A DNA stretch of 64,000 nucleotides, taken from Stenopsyche tienmushanensis. Lineage: Eukaryota > Arthropoda > Insecta > Trichoptera > Stenopsychidae. This document shows, in pieces, positions 51,701-62,600 of the stretch. The DNA is taken from the NCBI GenBank assembly GCA_008973525.1, contig WACJ01000263.1, forward strand, positions 186,001 to 250,000, read 5' to 3'. The notes under the pieces are model-generated. The model was not told the DNA's origin, made no database searches, and worked only from the letters and a program-made list of their open reading frames with translations. The translations under genes and the position numbers were made by a program. Each line of letters opens with the position of its first letter. Position 1 is the first letter of the stretch.

Positions 51701-53999
51701 AGCGCGTTAACCACTCTGTGTTTTTAGGGTTAATCGCGTTCACACATGCGAACAATATCGGCCAATAAATACATCGAACGTGGACGATCTGCGTGTACAT
51801 TTTATTTTTAAATTAACAACGCACAAAATTCGATTAGAATAACTCTATATAGAAATTCGAATATATAATTTTATATAGAAATTACCGCAAAGTTCCCCTT
51901 TATTAATCACAAAACAGCACGTCCCCTCTTCGCTTTCCTTTAGTTTTCATTCGAACACAATGTTTTATAATGGGATTACTCGCAAAAGCGAATCTCAAAT
52001 TGTGGAGCGCGCCCTATCCTATTAATATTTATAGTAAAAAATAATTTAATAGCATATGGACAAGTGTATAGATTAAGCAAAATATTTAAATCATTTTTGC
52101 TAATCGAAATAAAATGATATGCTGTGTGATAAATCTTATTTGATTGATGATGTATCTTCGAAGTGATAGTTTTCCAATTATTGATTGAATCGTTATAAAT
52201 TGGTCATATAAATAAGATGCATTTCCTTCGATATAAAATATTTACGACGGTTATAAATAACGTATCGATTCGGATCGTTTTAATATTGTCGAGCCGAATT
52301 TGATCAATGTTTGCTTTGGCGGTCAAAAAAAGTATATTGTTGAAGCCTCGAGCGAACGTTTTTTAGGATGATTTGGCGATAGTTTGCTTCAGTCGGTTGC
52401 GTCAATAACTTTTCAAAAAAATTTCTGCCAAAGGACCACCGAAACCTATAAGTTGAGGAATTTCCCTTATTTGTATGGGGAGACGAATTGCGTTTCCCAT
52501 CACGTACCATTCCAACTCCTTTGCACCTTCCGTCTTCATTCTGCCGCACTTACACTTCGACACTTTGTCAATGGGATTAGGGATAAAGGTCTAAAACCGT
52601 GTTAGAAAATAATTGTAAGGTTTTTTTTAACCCGGAGAAGGATGAATATTCCCGGCGTGTCTGCGTGAGCTTGTCTTTTCAACGGCGCTTCTTTCGCCCC
52701 GTACATTTTAACACGTTACATGCGGTGAATATTTCCAAAATAACACTATCTTTGCTATGCAATATGCTCGAGTGGTGTTTCGACACGACTGTAAAATGAC
52801 TGTTAGAATCGACCATGTATAATTATGATAGCTATTCCGACGACAATTCAATATGCCACCCACCAGCGGTCACACCTATCGTTGCTTAGCGCACACTTTC
52901 TAAATATATCGAACGTTATTTGATGTTGACATTTACACGAGTTCAAATCGTGTGGTTTTTGAAAATGGATCAGAATATTTAAGCAAATTATAGGATTAAA
53001 TATAGAAAAATAATTTTGTGAATGTCTCGAATGCGTTCATTCGCAGAGGAGTTCAACGAGACGATTAACTTCTCGGTTGGGCGAGATAAATAGAGCTGAT
53101 CTTCTGTTTAACCTTTGAACTCATCCAGAGGCTGTCGAGTATTTTAGTGCGGCACTAGTCCATACATCTTTGTTCGCTGTCCGATTTATTTACACCTATC
53201 AGTTGATGAGTTTAACACATTAACGGGGAAAAGGTTTTTCACAACTGAGTATTTGCCTTCTTTTGTGATACAAACAAAAAGTAAGCTTCTTTTGTGGGGC
53301 CGCCTTTAACGAGATGGAATAATTTGAGCACTAAAAGAGTAAGATATATTGACGTAGTTTATAAGAATAATGGTGCTTTTTAAGTGTTTTTCTTTTAAAT
53401 AACTTGTTTGTTCGGTGCATTAGTGGTGATAACGCTCGTTTGGCATGTTGAAATTTGAGAGTTGAAACATCGTGCGACACCGTCGATGAAATTACTTCAA
53501 AGAGACATTTTAAAAGATCCATTAGAACTTAGGTCGAGGAACTGCATGAAAACAATAACTTTTTATGCAACTGATTATGAAAGGAATACAAAGTTTAGTA
53601 TAATCTTATAAATCCGACAATATCCTCAAGTAATATGAATGTTTTAACCAAAAATCATGCACAACCTTATATTGAAATTAGACGACGTTTATATAACAAT
53701 AATTAACGCAAACTACTAGTAAATAATAAAAATAAATTTTAAAGATTTTAATTTAATACCGGTATGTATAAGTCAGCAACTTTCCTGATTTACATTGTAT
53801 AAACACTGAAAAAAAAATGATCTTTGTAAAAATGGATGCAAAATTTCTTAAACTCAACTTCAAATATTCAAAAAGTGGGTATATAATCATTGGAGTTAGA
53901 TTAGATTGGAACAGTTTTAATTACGCAATGAAAGCAACGCATAAACAGGGAGAAAATGCAATAACGACCTAGTATGTGTTTCATTTTTTATTATCTAAT
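39717..53999. other. Large gene desert with GC-richer patches
   Basis: No splice-bounded exon, RNA gene or transposon could be supported over 14 kb. GC- and CpG-richer patches stand out at about 42300-42430, 42880-43000, 45440-45720, 46740-47030, 49430-49700, 51310-51380, 51650-51730 and 52380-52720. Frames of 60-95 codons there occur on both strands and several overlap antisense, as expected from composition rather than coding. The regular spacing of such patches suggests a regulatory landscape; this is inference. Confidence 0.35.
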
Positions 54000-54061
54000 A
54001 TGACTATAATGAAACTAATATGAGATGATTTCAAGTCTGATGAAATATCGATCAGTGATTC

Positions 54062-54306
54062 TGCCCTTTGAGCAGTGAGCTGATTTTAAATGATCACAAA
54101 CTTAGATACTATATTTGTATGTCCGCCACTTAACATCTGTACAAATCCATTTGTCTGTCAGGACCGTCGCAGCGTGTATGAATCCTGTACATAAATAAAT
54201 AATCACTGTCCATAGCACACAATATTCGGTCATTTCATCAAGTAAATATAAACAATACACTTGAAATCGATTCATTAATCGATAAATTTGTCTTACTTTT
54301 TTAAGG
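54062..54306 (-). mobile_element. piggyBac-like MITE, TTAA family 1, copy D (inverted, degraded ends)
   Basis: In reverse complement it carries GACCGAATATTGTGTGCTAT (shared with copy A) and TTAAGTGGCGGACATACAAA (shared with copies B and C). The terminal CCCTTTGAGCAGTGAGC is recognisable, but the flanking TTAA is mutated on at least one side. It is an older copy. Confidence 0.7.
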
Positions 54307-54358
54307 TGTTAAATATTATATCTTGCTGTTCGTTATATTCGTAATCAATTTTCACTCT

Positions 54359-54808
54359 ATGAAATCAATCCAATTTCAAGTGAAATATAACAATCTCATA
54401 ATCGTTTTTTCAACTGAATTCAAACAGTCAATGAATGAACTCAAAAGTATTATAGGGATCGTTGAAACGAAAACAAAGTCACAATCGCCACGATTAGACC
54501 TCATTACATATCGCCGAAACACAAGTGAAATTATTCATATCTTATTAACTTACATTATGGACATGCAAATCTCGAGACATGCAACGGAGAACGAGCAATC
54601 CATAACAAGCAAAAGGATTAAGAATAACAAGTTTCAGAGCAAATTCAATCATGCTTTTATGGCGTGTTTGGTTTTAGTTAATCGATGCTGTTTAAGTGTA
54701 CATTTTGAAAACATATATTTAAGTAGAATATTTTTTGTAGGAATTATATGGAAAGTTGCAAGTTGTTTTCGTCTAAATTTACAGGTTATACGGTTTATCC
54801 TTGGCTGA
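54359..54808 (+). CDS. Unrecognised 149-codon open reading frame
   Basis: From ATG 54359 to the stop at 54806-54808 the frame is open for 149 codons, the longest uninterrupted frame outside the recognisable gene, in AT-rich DNA. The product is basic, with a hydrophobic C-terminal third (segments such as ACLVLVNRCC and IFFVGIIWKV). I see no known domain, no nearby splice partners and no promoter evidence. It begins about 50 bp after a TTAA MITE. It may be a chance frame, a retained piece of an unknown transposon, or a small orphan gene. Confidence 0.15.
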   Translation: MKSIQFQVKYNNLIIVFSTEFKQSMNELKSIIGIVETKTKSQSPRLDLITYRRNTSEIIHILLTYIMDMQISRHATENEQSITSKRIKNNKFQSKFNHAFMACLVLVNRCCLSVHFENIYLSRIFFVGIIWKVASCFRLNLQVIRFILG

Positions 54809-56692
54809 AAGGTTGATATCATAACATTGAAAGCTTGAGAGTACATCCGATGTTTTTCCGGACTTGAAAGCTCTCAGTCATAGACATTGGTTATTATTGT
54901 ATGAGTACGGTATAAAAAATATATTTTCCACTTATAATATTATGGTTTATCTACAGAGTGTGGCTTGCAGATAAGTTAGCATGAAATGGATTTACTCAGT
55001 TTACAGATGTAAAATAATGGCTATTAAAAATCAAATTAAAGTAAATAAGTTCTATTGAAAATGATGTATTTTTAAAATCAAAGCAATATTAAACTCTTTG
55101 GCATTTACAATACTTTCATCTGTATTCCAAAACTGTTCACAACTTTTTCATTTATCAAATCATAATCAAATACCTCTGATCATTAAGAATGAATACATAT
55201 TTTTGCGTATCAGCTTTTGATCCTCAGACAATTCGTGCGTTAACGATTAATTAATCGGTAGTCTCTGGGTTTTTATTATATTAAAACGATAAAAATATTT
55301 AGATTAATAAACAATATTGTGAAATGTAGTGGGCGATCAGAATATAAAAAATACACTTAAAATGTTTAGTACAAAGCCTATAATAACATCGGCTTATCTT
55401 TTCTCGTATCAAAAGTGTAGAAAATTATTCTATGGACCAATAAAAAAAATCGCATTGTTTCTGCGGACGAAAATCCGCGTTAATAAGAGCAGTTCCTTGT
55501 AAGAATAAGATGCTCGGTAATGATAAAAAAGATCTCGTTCGGAAATCAGGAATTCCCATGGCTCGCCTTCTTACTCCTTCGGTCTACCGAAGTAAGCAAG
55601 TGAGTTGCAATTTGCTTACTCCACATAGAATCTCGCTCCACTTTGTTTATTTGCAGAACGTGATGATGGCCTACCGGGGGCCGATTAAGCAGGAGAAGAG
55701 GACGGCCTGCGGTCCGAGCTCGGGTCGGAATGGGACAGGGAGACGGGATGTTTTGCGGCCTTTTTGAGGACAACCATCCCTAATATATGTATTATACGCA
55801 TTGATTGCACCACACCCTTACCCCTTTTAAATGAAACAATTCGCTTTAAAAAACTGCCAAAGCCGTGAACGGGATTTGCGTTCGCTCAAAAACTGAATCC
55901 GATGCCACTTGCTTTGATAAAGACAAATACGCCGCGTGTATTTACTTTTCGACTCCATTAGTCATGATAAACGCCCCCGATCTGTACAGTTTAAAACTGT
56001 TCGCTTATGATATTTGGAGCGTCCCGTTTTCGGCGCTATTTAAATACGTAAAAAAGATTCGATCCTGCTGGATTTCTGAAAAATATTCGTAGTTTATTTT
56101 TTGTCTGTGAAATTCAGCCACCCTCGGCAACGGACACCAGACGATGTCGCATTAGGACGAAATATGTCATGAAAATGAATGTTCACGATTCAGACTCGGA
56201 CTTGCTTTAAAAAATTCGGTCTTTGACTTTCCTTGTCTTTTCCAGCATTCAAATTCACATGCATGTATATATCTGAAGCTGATTTTATATAGCGAATAAG
56301 TTTTCTAATACTATTGTTATCATAAAGTGGAGAAAATTAATAAGCATTTTTGATAAAAAATAATTTGGTTTTATTCAATGAAAATCTTTAATCCGGAAGC
56401 GAATTCGACTTAAACATACTTTTATATTTAGAGCGTTCTCACAGCAACACAAACGACAGATGAAAATACAGTAGACGATGTATATACTTAGCGCTGGGTG
56501 AATATAATTGAATAAATACAAGTTATATACACTATTGTCCTCATATTTTGTAATTTTAGTGATTTTATGCAAGAAAAAATAATTCCCAATTTTTCAAATT
56601 TTAAATTAAACTATGCTCATTTTGATTGGATATGCAGTTTTAAGAAAGTAATTTAAAATGCTTGTTTATCAAGTGAGGTTTTATTTATCCAA
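54809..56692. other. Non-coding stretch with one GC-rich exon-like patch (55657-55767)
   Basis: Mostly AT-rich. The 55640-55790 patch is GC-rich and holds a splice-acceptor-bounded open frame, described separately. Nothing else is recognised. Confidence 0.35.
55657..55767 (+). other. Candidate terminal exon (speculative)
   Basis: A pyrimidine-rich tract ending TTTATTTGCAG (AG at 55655-55656) precedes an open frame of 36 codons ending TGA at 55765-55767. It encodes NVMMAYRGPIKQEKRTACG and a basic Ser/Gly/Arg-rich tail. IKQE fits the SUMO-acceptor pattern common in transcription factors. GC is far above the neighbourhood. No partner exon is identified, so this may be a conserved non-coding patch instead. 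Confidence 0.2.
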
Positions 56693-57961
56693 GAAGACAT
56701 GCTTTAGCGCGGGCGATTTTTTGCAATATTGCCATTTTGTTAAACTTTCACTAAAATACGCATAACATTCGAAGTTTTAAACGTATCTTAATATTTTTTT
56801 TAGATTTGTATTCACCAATATCTGCAGATTACACCCATAAGCACCAGAATACAAAAAAAACATTTACACTCTTAAAACACTCAATTATTCTAATTTTCTT
56901 AAAAATCGTCTTATATTACAAATAAAAGTTTAAATTATTAACGGTTCATGTAAAACTGAACCAATATTCAATTTCAGAACGAAAAAGATGTGTCGTGTGT
57001 GAAAAAAATGTCACCGTGTCGAATTCGAAAGACATGTGAGACGGTCTTCGTTTAACATTTATTTGTTACATATACAGTCAAACCTCTTTTTATGCGACTT
57101 TTTTTGTGTGATTTCGAAGTTATGCGGTTTTTTTAAAGCATTTTTTTTTATTTCATAAATAGTACATATTGAGATAATTTGGATAAAATAGGAAATAAAT
57201 TATCAACGCTATAGAATACACATCGAAATTTGCAAAAAAAAATATAATTTGGGACTGTGTAAATCGCATTGCATCCTGCTATCGCTGAATTACGACCACG
57301 CTCTTTATTCTGATTTAGACGTTTAAAAAAATTGATTCCGTTTTTTTGCATTTTTTTAATGTTTCGACTTTTAAAAATACATTCTCTAAAGATATTTCCG
57401 AAATTCTAACTACTTTTTTTGAGTTAGGGACTATAGTGACATCTTTACTAATTATGAATTAAATTGATCGAAATAGAAAATCTACACAGAACTATGATGA
57501 CATTGACACTGGGTATACTATTGTATATTTCTTCCGAAGAAGAGAGCGATTTTGAATCATATCGAAAATCGCAATGAAAATTATCATACAGCGATGATAG
57601 TCTGTAATTAAAATTATTCGTATTTCTTTAGTGGATGTCTGGCATTAGATACGTCCTTTAAATGTTTTTTTTTTAATTTACTTGTTGTTTTCCTATTTTT
57701 TTATTAACTTTTTTTATGCGATTTTGGATATATTTTATATAGCTGTTTCAAAGTTATGCGGTTTTGAAAATCCATGGAACGCATCTTCATTTTTTCTATG
57801 CAAGTCATAGCTTTTTTTTGTGCGATTTTCCGCGGAATGCATCTACCGCACGAAGAAAGGTTTAAGTGTACATTAAGAATGATGAATTTTTTCGTGTCAC
57901 GCGGTTTTTGCACAGTCTTTACGAACACAAGAATCCTCGTGTCCCACTGTTAACGTCTTAA
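56693..57961 (-). mobile_element. piggyBac-like MITE, TTAA family 2, copy 3, split by a pogo-like insertion
   Basis: The left part (56693-57074) carries GCGGGCGATTTTTTGCAATA and the ATCTGCAGATTACACC and ATTCAATTTCAGAACGAAAA blocks of family 2. The right part (57872-57957) resumes with CACGCGGTTTTTGCACAGTC and the ACTGTTAACGTC terminus, ending at TTAA 57958-57961. The two halves join collinearly against copy 1 when 57075-57869 is removed. The left terminus is degraded. Confidence 0.75.
57073..57871. mobile_element. pogo-like non-autonomous element (795 bp) inserted in a TTAA MITE
   Basis: The element 57075-57869 is flanked by TA (57073-57074 and 57870-57871). Its ends are CAGTCAAACCTCTTTTTATG and, in reverse complement, CACTTAAACCTTTCTTCGTG. 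ATGCGGTTTT, ATGCGATTTT and GTGCGATTTTCCG motifs recur near both ends, as in the 23842-24476 element. The 57148-57351 and 57704-57928 minus-strand frames inside it show no diagnostic transposase motif. Confidence 0.7.
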
Positions 57962-60340
57962 AGATTAAACACTGAAACAATTGATAAATTAGCATAGGGC
58001 CAAGAGTGATTGATTTGAAACATAAATCCAAAGCATAATTTAAAAATATTAAGAATCCCATCAAAATAATTTATCCCTGGATATAGGTTATACTCAATAA
58101 TGGATATGGCACCTTATAAAGAAGATGTATTTGTTTGAAGATTTCTTTTTCAAATTGCAATTCTCAAAAGTTCGCGAATAGGACGTTCAATTAGGTCTTG
58201 CCTGAAGCTTGGCATCGCCCTTGTAATTACGAAGATATAGCCCTAATATTTACATGTTTAATTCTCAAATTCGTTCTCGCTTCACAAGTATGTTTTTAGA
58301 AATCCATCTAGCGTGTTGCGCGAAGACTCACTACAACTGTGAGATGAATAGTAATTATTAATTAAGTATGCTTTACTCGTCTGCTTTCAAAATAAAACAA
58401 ACAAGTTATTAAGGGTAGATAAAACGCGAGTACGATAATAAATTAATAATATGTGTAATAAATGGCGAAAAACCCGACGCACATAGGAGCACTAGTATAT
58501 GAAGTTATGAATGGGGATGAGGTTGGAAATATTTTAACGCAGCCTCATTTAAAACACTCCGGGCGCGAAGACGTATGGATATAGTTTTTCTCATTGGTGA
58601 AATTTTCAAATCGAAATAAGAATTTTCATTGAGTCATCTGGGGCACATCTGGCTTTAGAGTTTTTTATGCGCCACAATGAAATATTTACCGACAACAAAA
58701 TTGTTTTTATTAGAACAAACTCTTTGCCTTTTTATACATTTTATATAGAAGAAATGCTTTGCGTATTGAGAACTATAAAGTGAAAACATAAACGAAATTG
58801 GAAAAGTGGATCATTCGAGGGGATCAAACGTTTTTTGTGCGGTCTGTTCGACGATATTAAATCTGGTTTGTCTGCGATTTAAGTAATCTATACGGTTCCG
58901 AGATTAAAAAGACCGGGCCTGAACAAATCGACGTGCCAAATTCAGTCATAAACGCGATCGCTTTTTATTATATGCTCGGATTACATTGTTTTTTTTTTAA
59001 TGGGGGCCCGATTTTAAATCGTCGGATTCGAAATCGCTTATGGCGAAAAAATCGAGTCCATCATCCTGCGGCGAAATTTAGGCGTTGCGTAATTAGGCAA
59101 AACGCCGAAAATGTTTATAAAATGATTACGGATCTGCTTTCTATTTTGCGCGATCAAATCATCTCCAGGGGGGGTTGAAAGCAGCATCACGAAAAGCGAC
59201 GCCGGAAGATATATCCAAATTTATTCCGCCTGGGATTTCGTCGAGAGCAAGGTGCCGGGATAAATTAAAATGAAATTTGCTAAAAAAAAAAATACATGTA
59301 CGCCGATTTATACGAAGAATCTAGTGAGCGTAATTAGGTTCTTTTTTTGTAGTAAAATAATGTGAAAAAAATACGAGCACATAACATCGGGTTGAGCAGA
59401 TTTAAAATTTAAATCGAGCATTTTCCTTCGCCGGGTTGCGCTGCAAAATCCGGGTTCGGTTAATACAGCAATCCATAGATTATGTGCAAATAAAACAGAT
59501 TTTTTTTACCCCGTACTTGCGGCCGTGCTGCGGTAAGGCGGATGAAATTTGCAGAATCGCAAAGGAGGCTCACCTGAAAAGAGAAAAAAGAATACGAGAT
59601 TAAGTCGCTGTGTGATAAAAATATTTTTATATAATTTGACCTCTTCTCTTTCAGCTAAGCAGCTATATTACAAAGGTGTCACGTCGTGCCTTAGTATGGC
59701 ACAAAAAACATTCATGTCGCTATTACAGTTCCCGAACACGTCTCACCACCTCGCCTCGTAATCCCGACTCAGTATCGCTTGTGTTCCTAATCTGAATATT
59801 GTTAATTACGATACTTTTTGCATGTAAAGCATAATCACGGTTATATACATTATAAAATCAAAAGATAATATAAAAAGATTTCAGCCCAAAGAATTCCACA
59901 CCGTATAAATTTAAATGATATCCACATACTGTTGGTTATAATTAGAAGCTGAAAACTTCAAAGAAAGTAATTAAAAGTAATGGATTATAAGACTAAACGA
60001 ATATTTCATTAAGTGCAGCAGCATTAGAAAATAGATAAAAAACAGAGTTACATTACTTAAAGCAGGTGGTTGTCTGAATGTATGTTCAATGGGATCAAAC
60101 GAAGAATAAAACTGGGGTGGTTTGCCTTCGCAAGATTGAACATGATACTAAAATCGCGACCTTCGCTTTATTTTTCATTTCATCGTGTGGTAGATTTGCT
60201 ACAAACCGAAACCTTTTGTGAAAATTCTTCCAAACGAAGAAAAATCTATAGCTTTTGATTTTTCCATTTAACGTAAAAATAGCATATTATTTCCAATTTG
60301 ATTTGGTTCTTCAAGATTCTGATTTATAAGTGTGTCTAAT
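57962..60340. other. Non-coding stretch
   Basis: No gene or transposon was recognised. CpG-richer patches lie at about 58930-59240 and 59400-59540. The 58933-59178 frame (81 codons) has no recognisable motif. Confidence 0.35.
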
Positions 60341-61412
60341 ACAGTGATTCTCAACTTTTTTGAAGTCACGGTGCACTTTTGACCATGGGAAATAGTGGCG
60401 GTGCACCAGAATTAAAAAGTCGAAAAAAATTGTATACATAGACATATGTCAAATTATATAAAAAATGTTTAACATTGAAAATATATTTAGTTAGTTAATT
60501 TTTCCCTAGAAACAATTTTATATTTATACGCGTTTTATTAAAAATATTTGCTCTCTTTAAGTGGTTAATCTAGTTTGGGGGAGGGGGTGTTTTTTTTCCG
60601 TTGTCCAAAATGATGTCCCTGCTTAACACAATAGAAGTTATATGATCAATCAAAAATCAATTAATGTGCTGCCTGAGCTTGTTGGCTTTTGCAGATATCA
60701 TAAATTTTAGGTCGAATATTTGATAGAGCTACCCTCAATTCGTCTAAATTCATAAATATTTCTCGTTTTTTAGTTTTCATATTAGTTATTGTTGAGAAAC
60801 CGAGCTTACACAAATATGATGTCGGAAACTATAACAAAATTTTCAGTGCCTTCGTGTGAAGAGCTGGATATTCTTCTTGGACAGAAATCCAAAAGTCCTC
60901 TATTGTCATTTCGGAAAATTTTATTTTTAGAGTACGATCAGTCGACAATGAGACTAATTCTTCTTCTTCAAAATTCACAATACGATTTATCAGTCGTAAC
61001 AAATGGATTTCGAATCCAGTCATAATTTTCTCTATTTAAGGAAGGAAAATAACGTGCAATATTTTCTTCCAATAAAGTTAAATGTTCTATTATTACAGAA
61101 ACAATTCCCTCGGGAATGTTTTCGTTAAGTGAAGTTAACATATCTAATTTTTTTCTATTTTCGAATTATTTTTTTCAAAAATCCTGTAATTTTGTCAATG
61201 GATGTTAAAAAAATCGTTTTTCCCTAGAACGCTTGTGTGTGTAATTGAAAATATCTGCTAAATATGCCACTTTAGCACACCAATCATTATTCTGAAGACG
61301 TTTTACAAAAATCATCCATACCTTCATTTCGAATAAAGATTAACAATTTATTCTTATGTTCTATGAATAGACATAAAACTTTACTCCTAAATAACCACCT
61401 GACTTCAGTCGT
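60341..61412 (-). mobile_element. Degenerate hAT transposon with one terminus
   Basis: The transposase reads on the minus strand. 61413 to about 61170 gives VTTEVRWLFRSKVL-like and CAKVAYLADIF-like pieces. 61023-60829 gives the intact piece IEDFWISVQEEYP preceded by LVSLSTDRTLKIKFSE. About 60830-60660 gives TSYLCKLGFSTITNMKTKKR and ends AQAAH-stop. Frameshifts and stops separate these pieces. The right side of the gene, in transposon orientation, ends at 60341 with CAGTGATTCTCAACTTTTTT, a Charlie-type hAT terminus. The N-terminal half and the other terminus are missing. Confidence 0.85.
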
Positions 61413-61417
61413 AACAC

Positions 61418-61442
61418 AGACTGATGATGATGATGATGATTA
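61418..61442 (+). repeat. GAT trinucleotide microsatellite
   Basis: About seven tandem GAT/ATG units follow CAGACT at the point where hAT similarity stops. It may be a simple repeat or the 3' tail of a LINE insertion. Confidence 0.6.
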
Positions 61443-61709
61443 TGAATCTTTCCTCAGCGGTCAGATTGCATGACGATTTGAAGATTCCGCCACGACCAGG
61501 CGCACAGCTCATCAGATACCCATTGAAACCATCCTACTGTATTCAACCATCGACATCTTATTCCGCACTCTATGTAAGAGTCTATTGTGACAATAAAATC
61601 AAAAGTTTATCGTGGCTTTAAAAAAAACATAATTTATCGGCTTTAAATCCTACATCTTAAAATAGACATCAAGGACCTCCAATTTACTATAAGTCGCAGT
61701 ACAAAACAC

Positions 61710-61803
61710 TTAAAAAACTAAGAACACTTGCCTGAGTATCGACGCTGCATGACGTTCAGGATAGATCCTGGAGTACGGGACGCATTTTGGAACAACACTG
61801 CAC
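61710..61803 (-). pseudogene. Conserved peptide, left arm of the inverted duplication
   Basis: The minus-strand frame reads CSVVPKCVPYSRIYPERHAA and then SILRQV, and stops at TAA (61710-61712). It aligns without gaps to the right-arm peptide at 62321-62395. Downstream, after a frame interruption, both arms end in DVYFKM-stop. The family is not recognised. Confidence 0.45.
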
Positions 61804-62311
61804 TTTATTTATTAAGATATATCCCTCTGACGATTAAGCCAAACCGTATAACCTAAGAACCGAACACGCACTGATTGTCGCCTAGCTTAATTCGACGGCT
61901 CAACTGAGCGTACGAATATAAATGTATTAATACTAAATGTAAATTATTATGAAAAACTATTGAAAGAATGCATGAGATTCTCTCTGAGATGAGCTCTTTT
62001 GATATATTCCCAAAAATATTTTTATCAAATTTGAAATTCATTAAAAAATAATATATTTATGCAACTAAAAGGATGGTGATTTTTTTTGAAAAATAATATT
62101 TTTGGGAATATATCGCAGCAGCTTATTTAATCCCATGATTTAAAAAAATAGTTTTTCTTATAAATATTAATAATTTGTCATAAATGCGTTTCAATTTGTC
62201 CGTCCAGTTTAGGCGTCGAGTTTATGCTATGCAACAATATTCGGTGCAGAGCTATATTTTATTTTCACAGGTTAGGATGTGCATGTGCGTATGTTAAGTG
62301 ATATTTTTTAA

Positions 62312-62551
62312 TACACAGAGTGTTGTGCTGTTCCGGAATGTGATCCGTGTTCCAGACTGTATCCTGATCGTCATGCAGCTAAAATATTGAGGCAAGTAGT
62401 CATAGTTTTTAAGTATATTGTAATACGATTATTAGGCTTATTATCGAAATGTTTAATGTTGAACAATTGCATTGAGATTTCAAGAACACAGATCGGAAAT
62501 AATACTCATAGGGAATTGGAAAATCAAGATGTCTATTTTAAGATGTAGGAT
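62312..62551 (+). pseudogene. Conserved peptide, right arm of the inverted duplication (open 79 codons)
   Basis: From 62312 the frame is open for 79 codons without an ATG at its start. It contains CCAVPECDPCSRLYPDRHAA and then KILRQV, and ends DVYFKM at a TAG near 62549. Substitutions relative to the left arm are mostly conservative (D/E, L/I, K/S) and keep the frame, which suggests past coding constraint. Function unknown; a transposon-encoded protein is the simplest reading. Confidence 0.4.
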
Positions 62552-62600
62552 TTAGGTCCGATTTTTGTATCATTTTTTTAAAGTCACGACTAACATTCAA

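Larger units (their letters stand above)
61605..62600. repeat. Old ~1-kb head-to-head inverted duplication (fold-back)
   Basis: The left arm (61605-62023, minus orientation) and right arm (62094-62600, plus orientation) are homologous. At the centre GATATATTCCCAAAAATATT (left) matches the reverse complement on the right exactly over 20 bp. Further out, ATGTCTATTTTAAGATGTAG is shared exactly, as is CGTCATGCAGC, with TTTAAAG-CACGA at the outer edge. Between these the arms are diverged and carry indels, so it is old. Both arms keep a related peptide in frame. No target duplication was found. Confidence 0.75.

Noticed and set aside
53212..53305. TTAACACATTAACGGGG resembling a TTAA family 2 terminus
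   Set aside because: The following sequence does not align with family 2, and a matching second terminus was not convincing.
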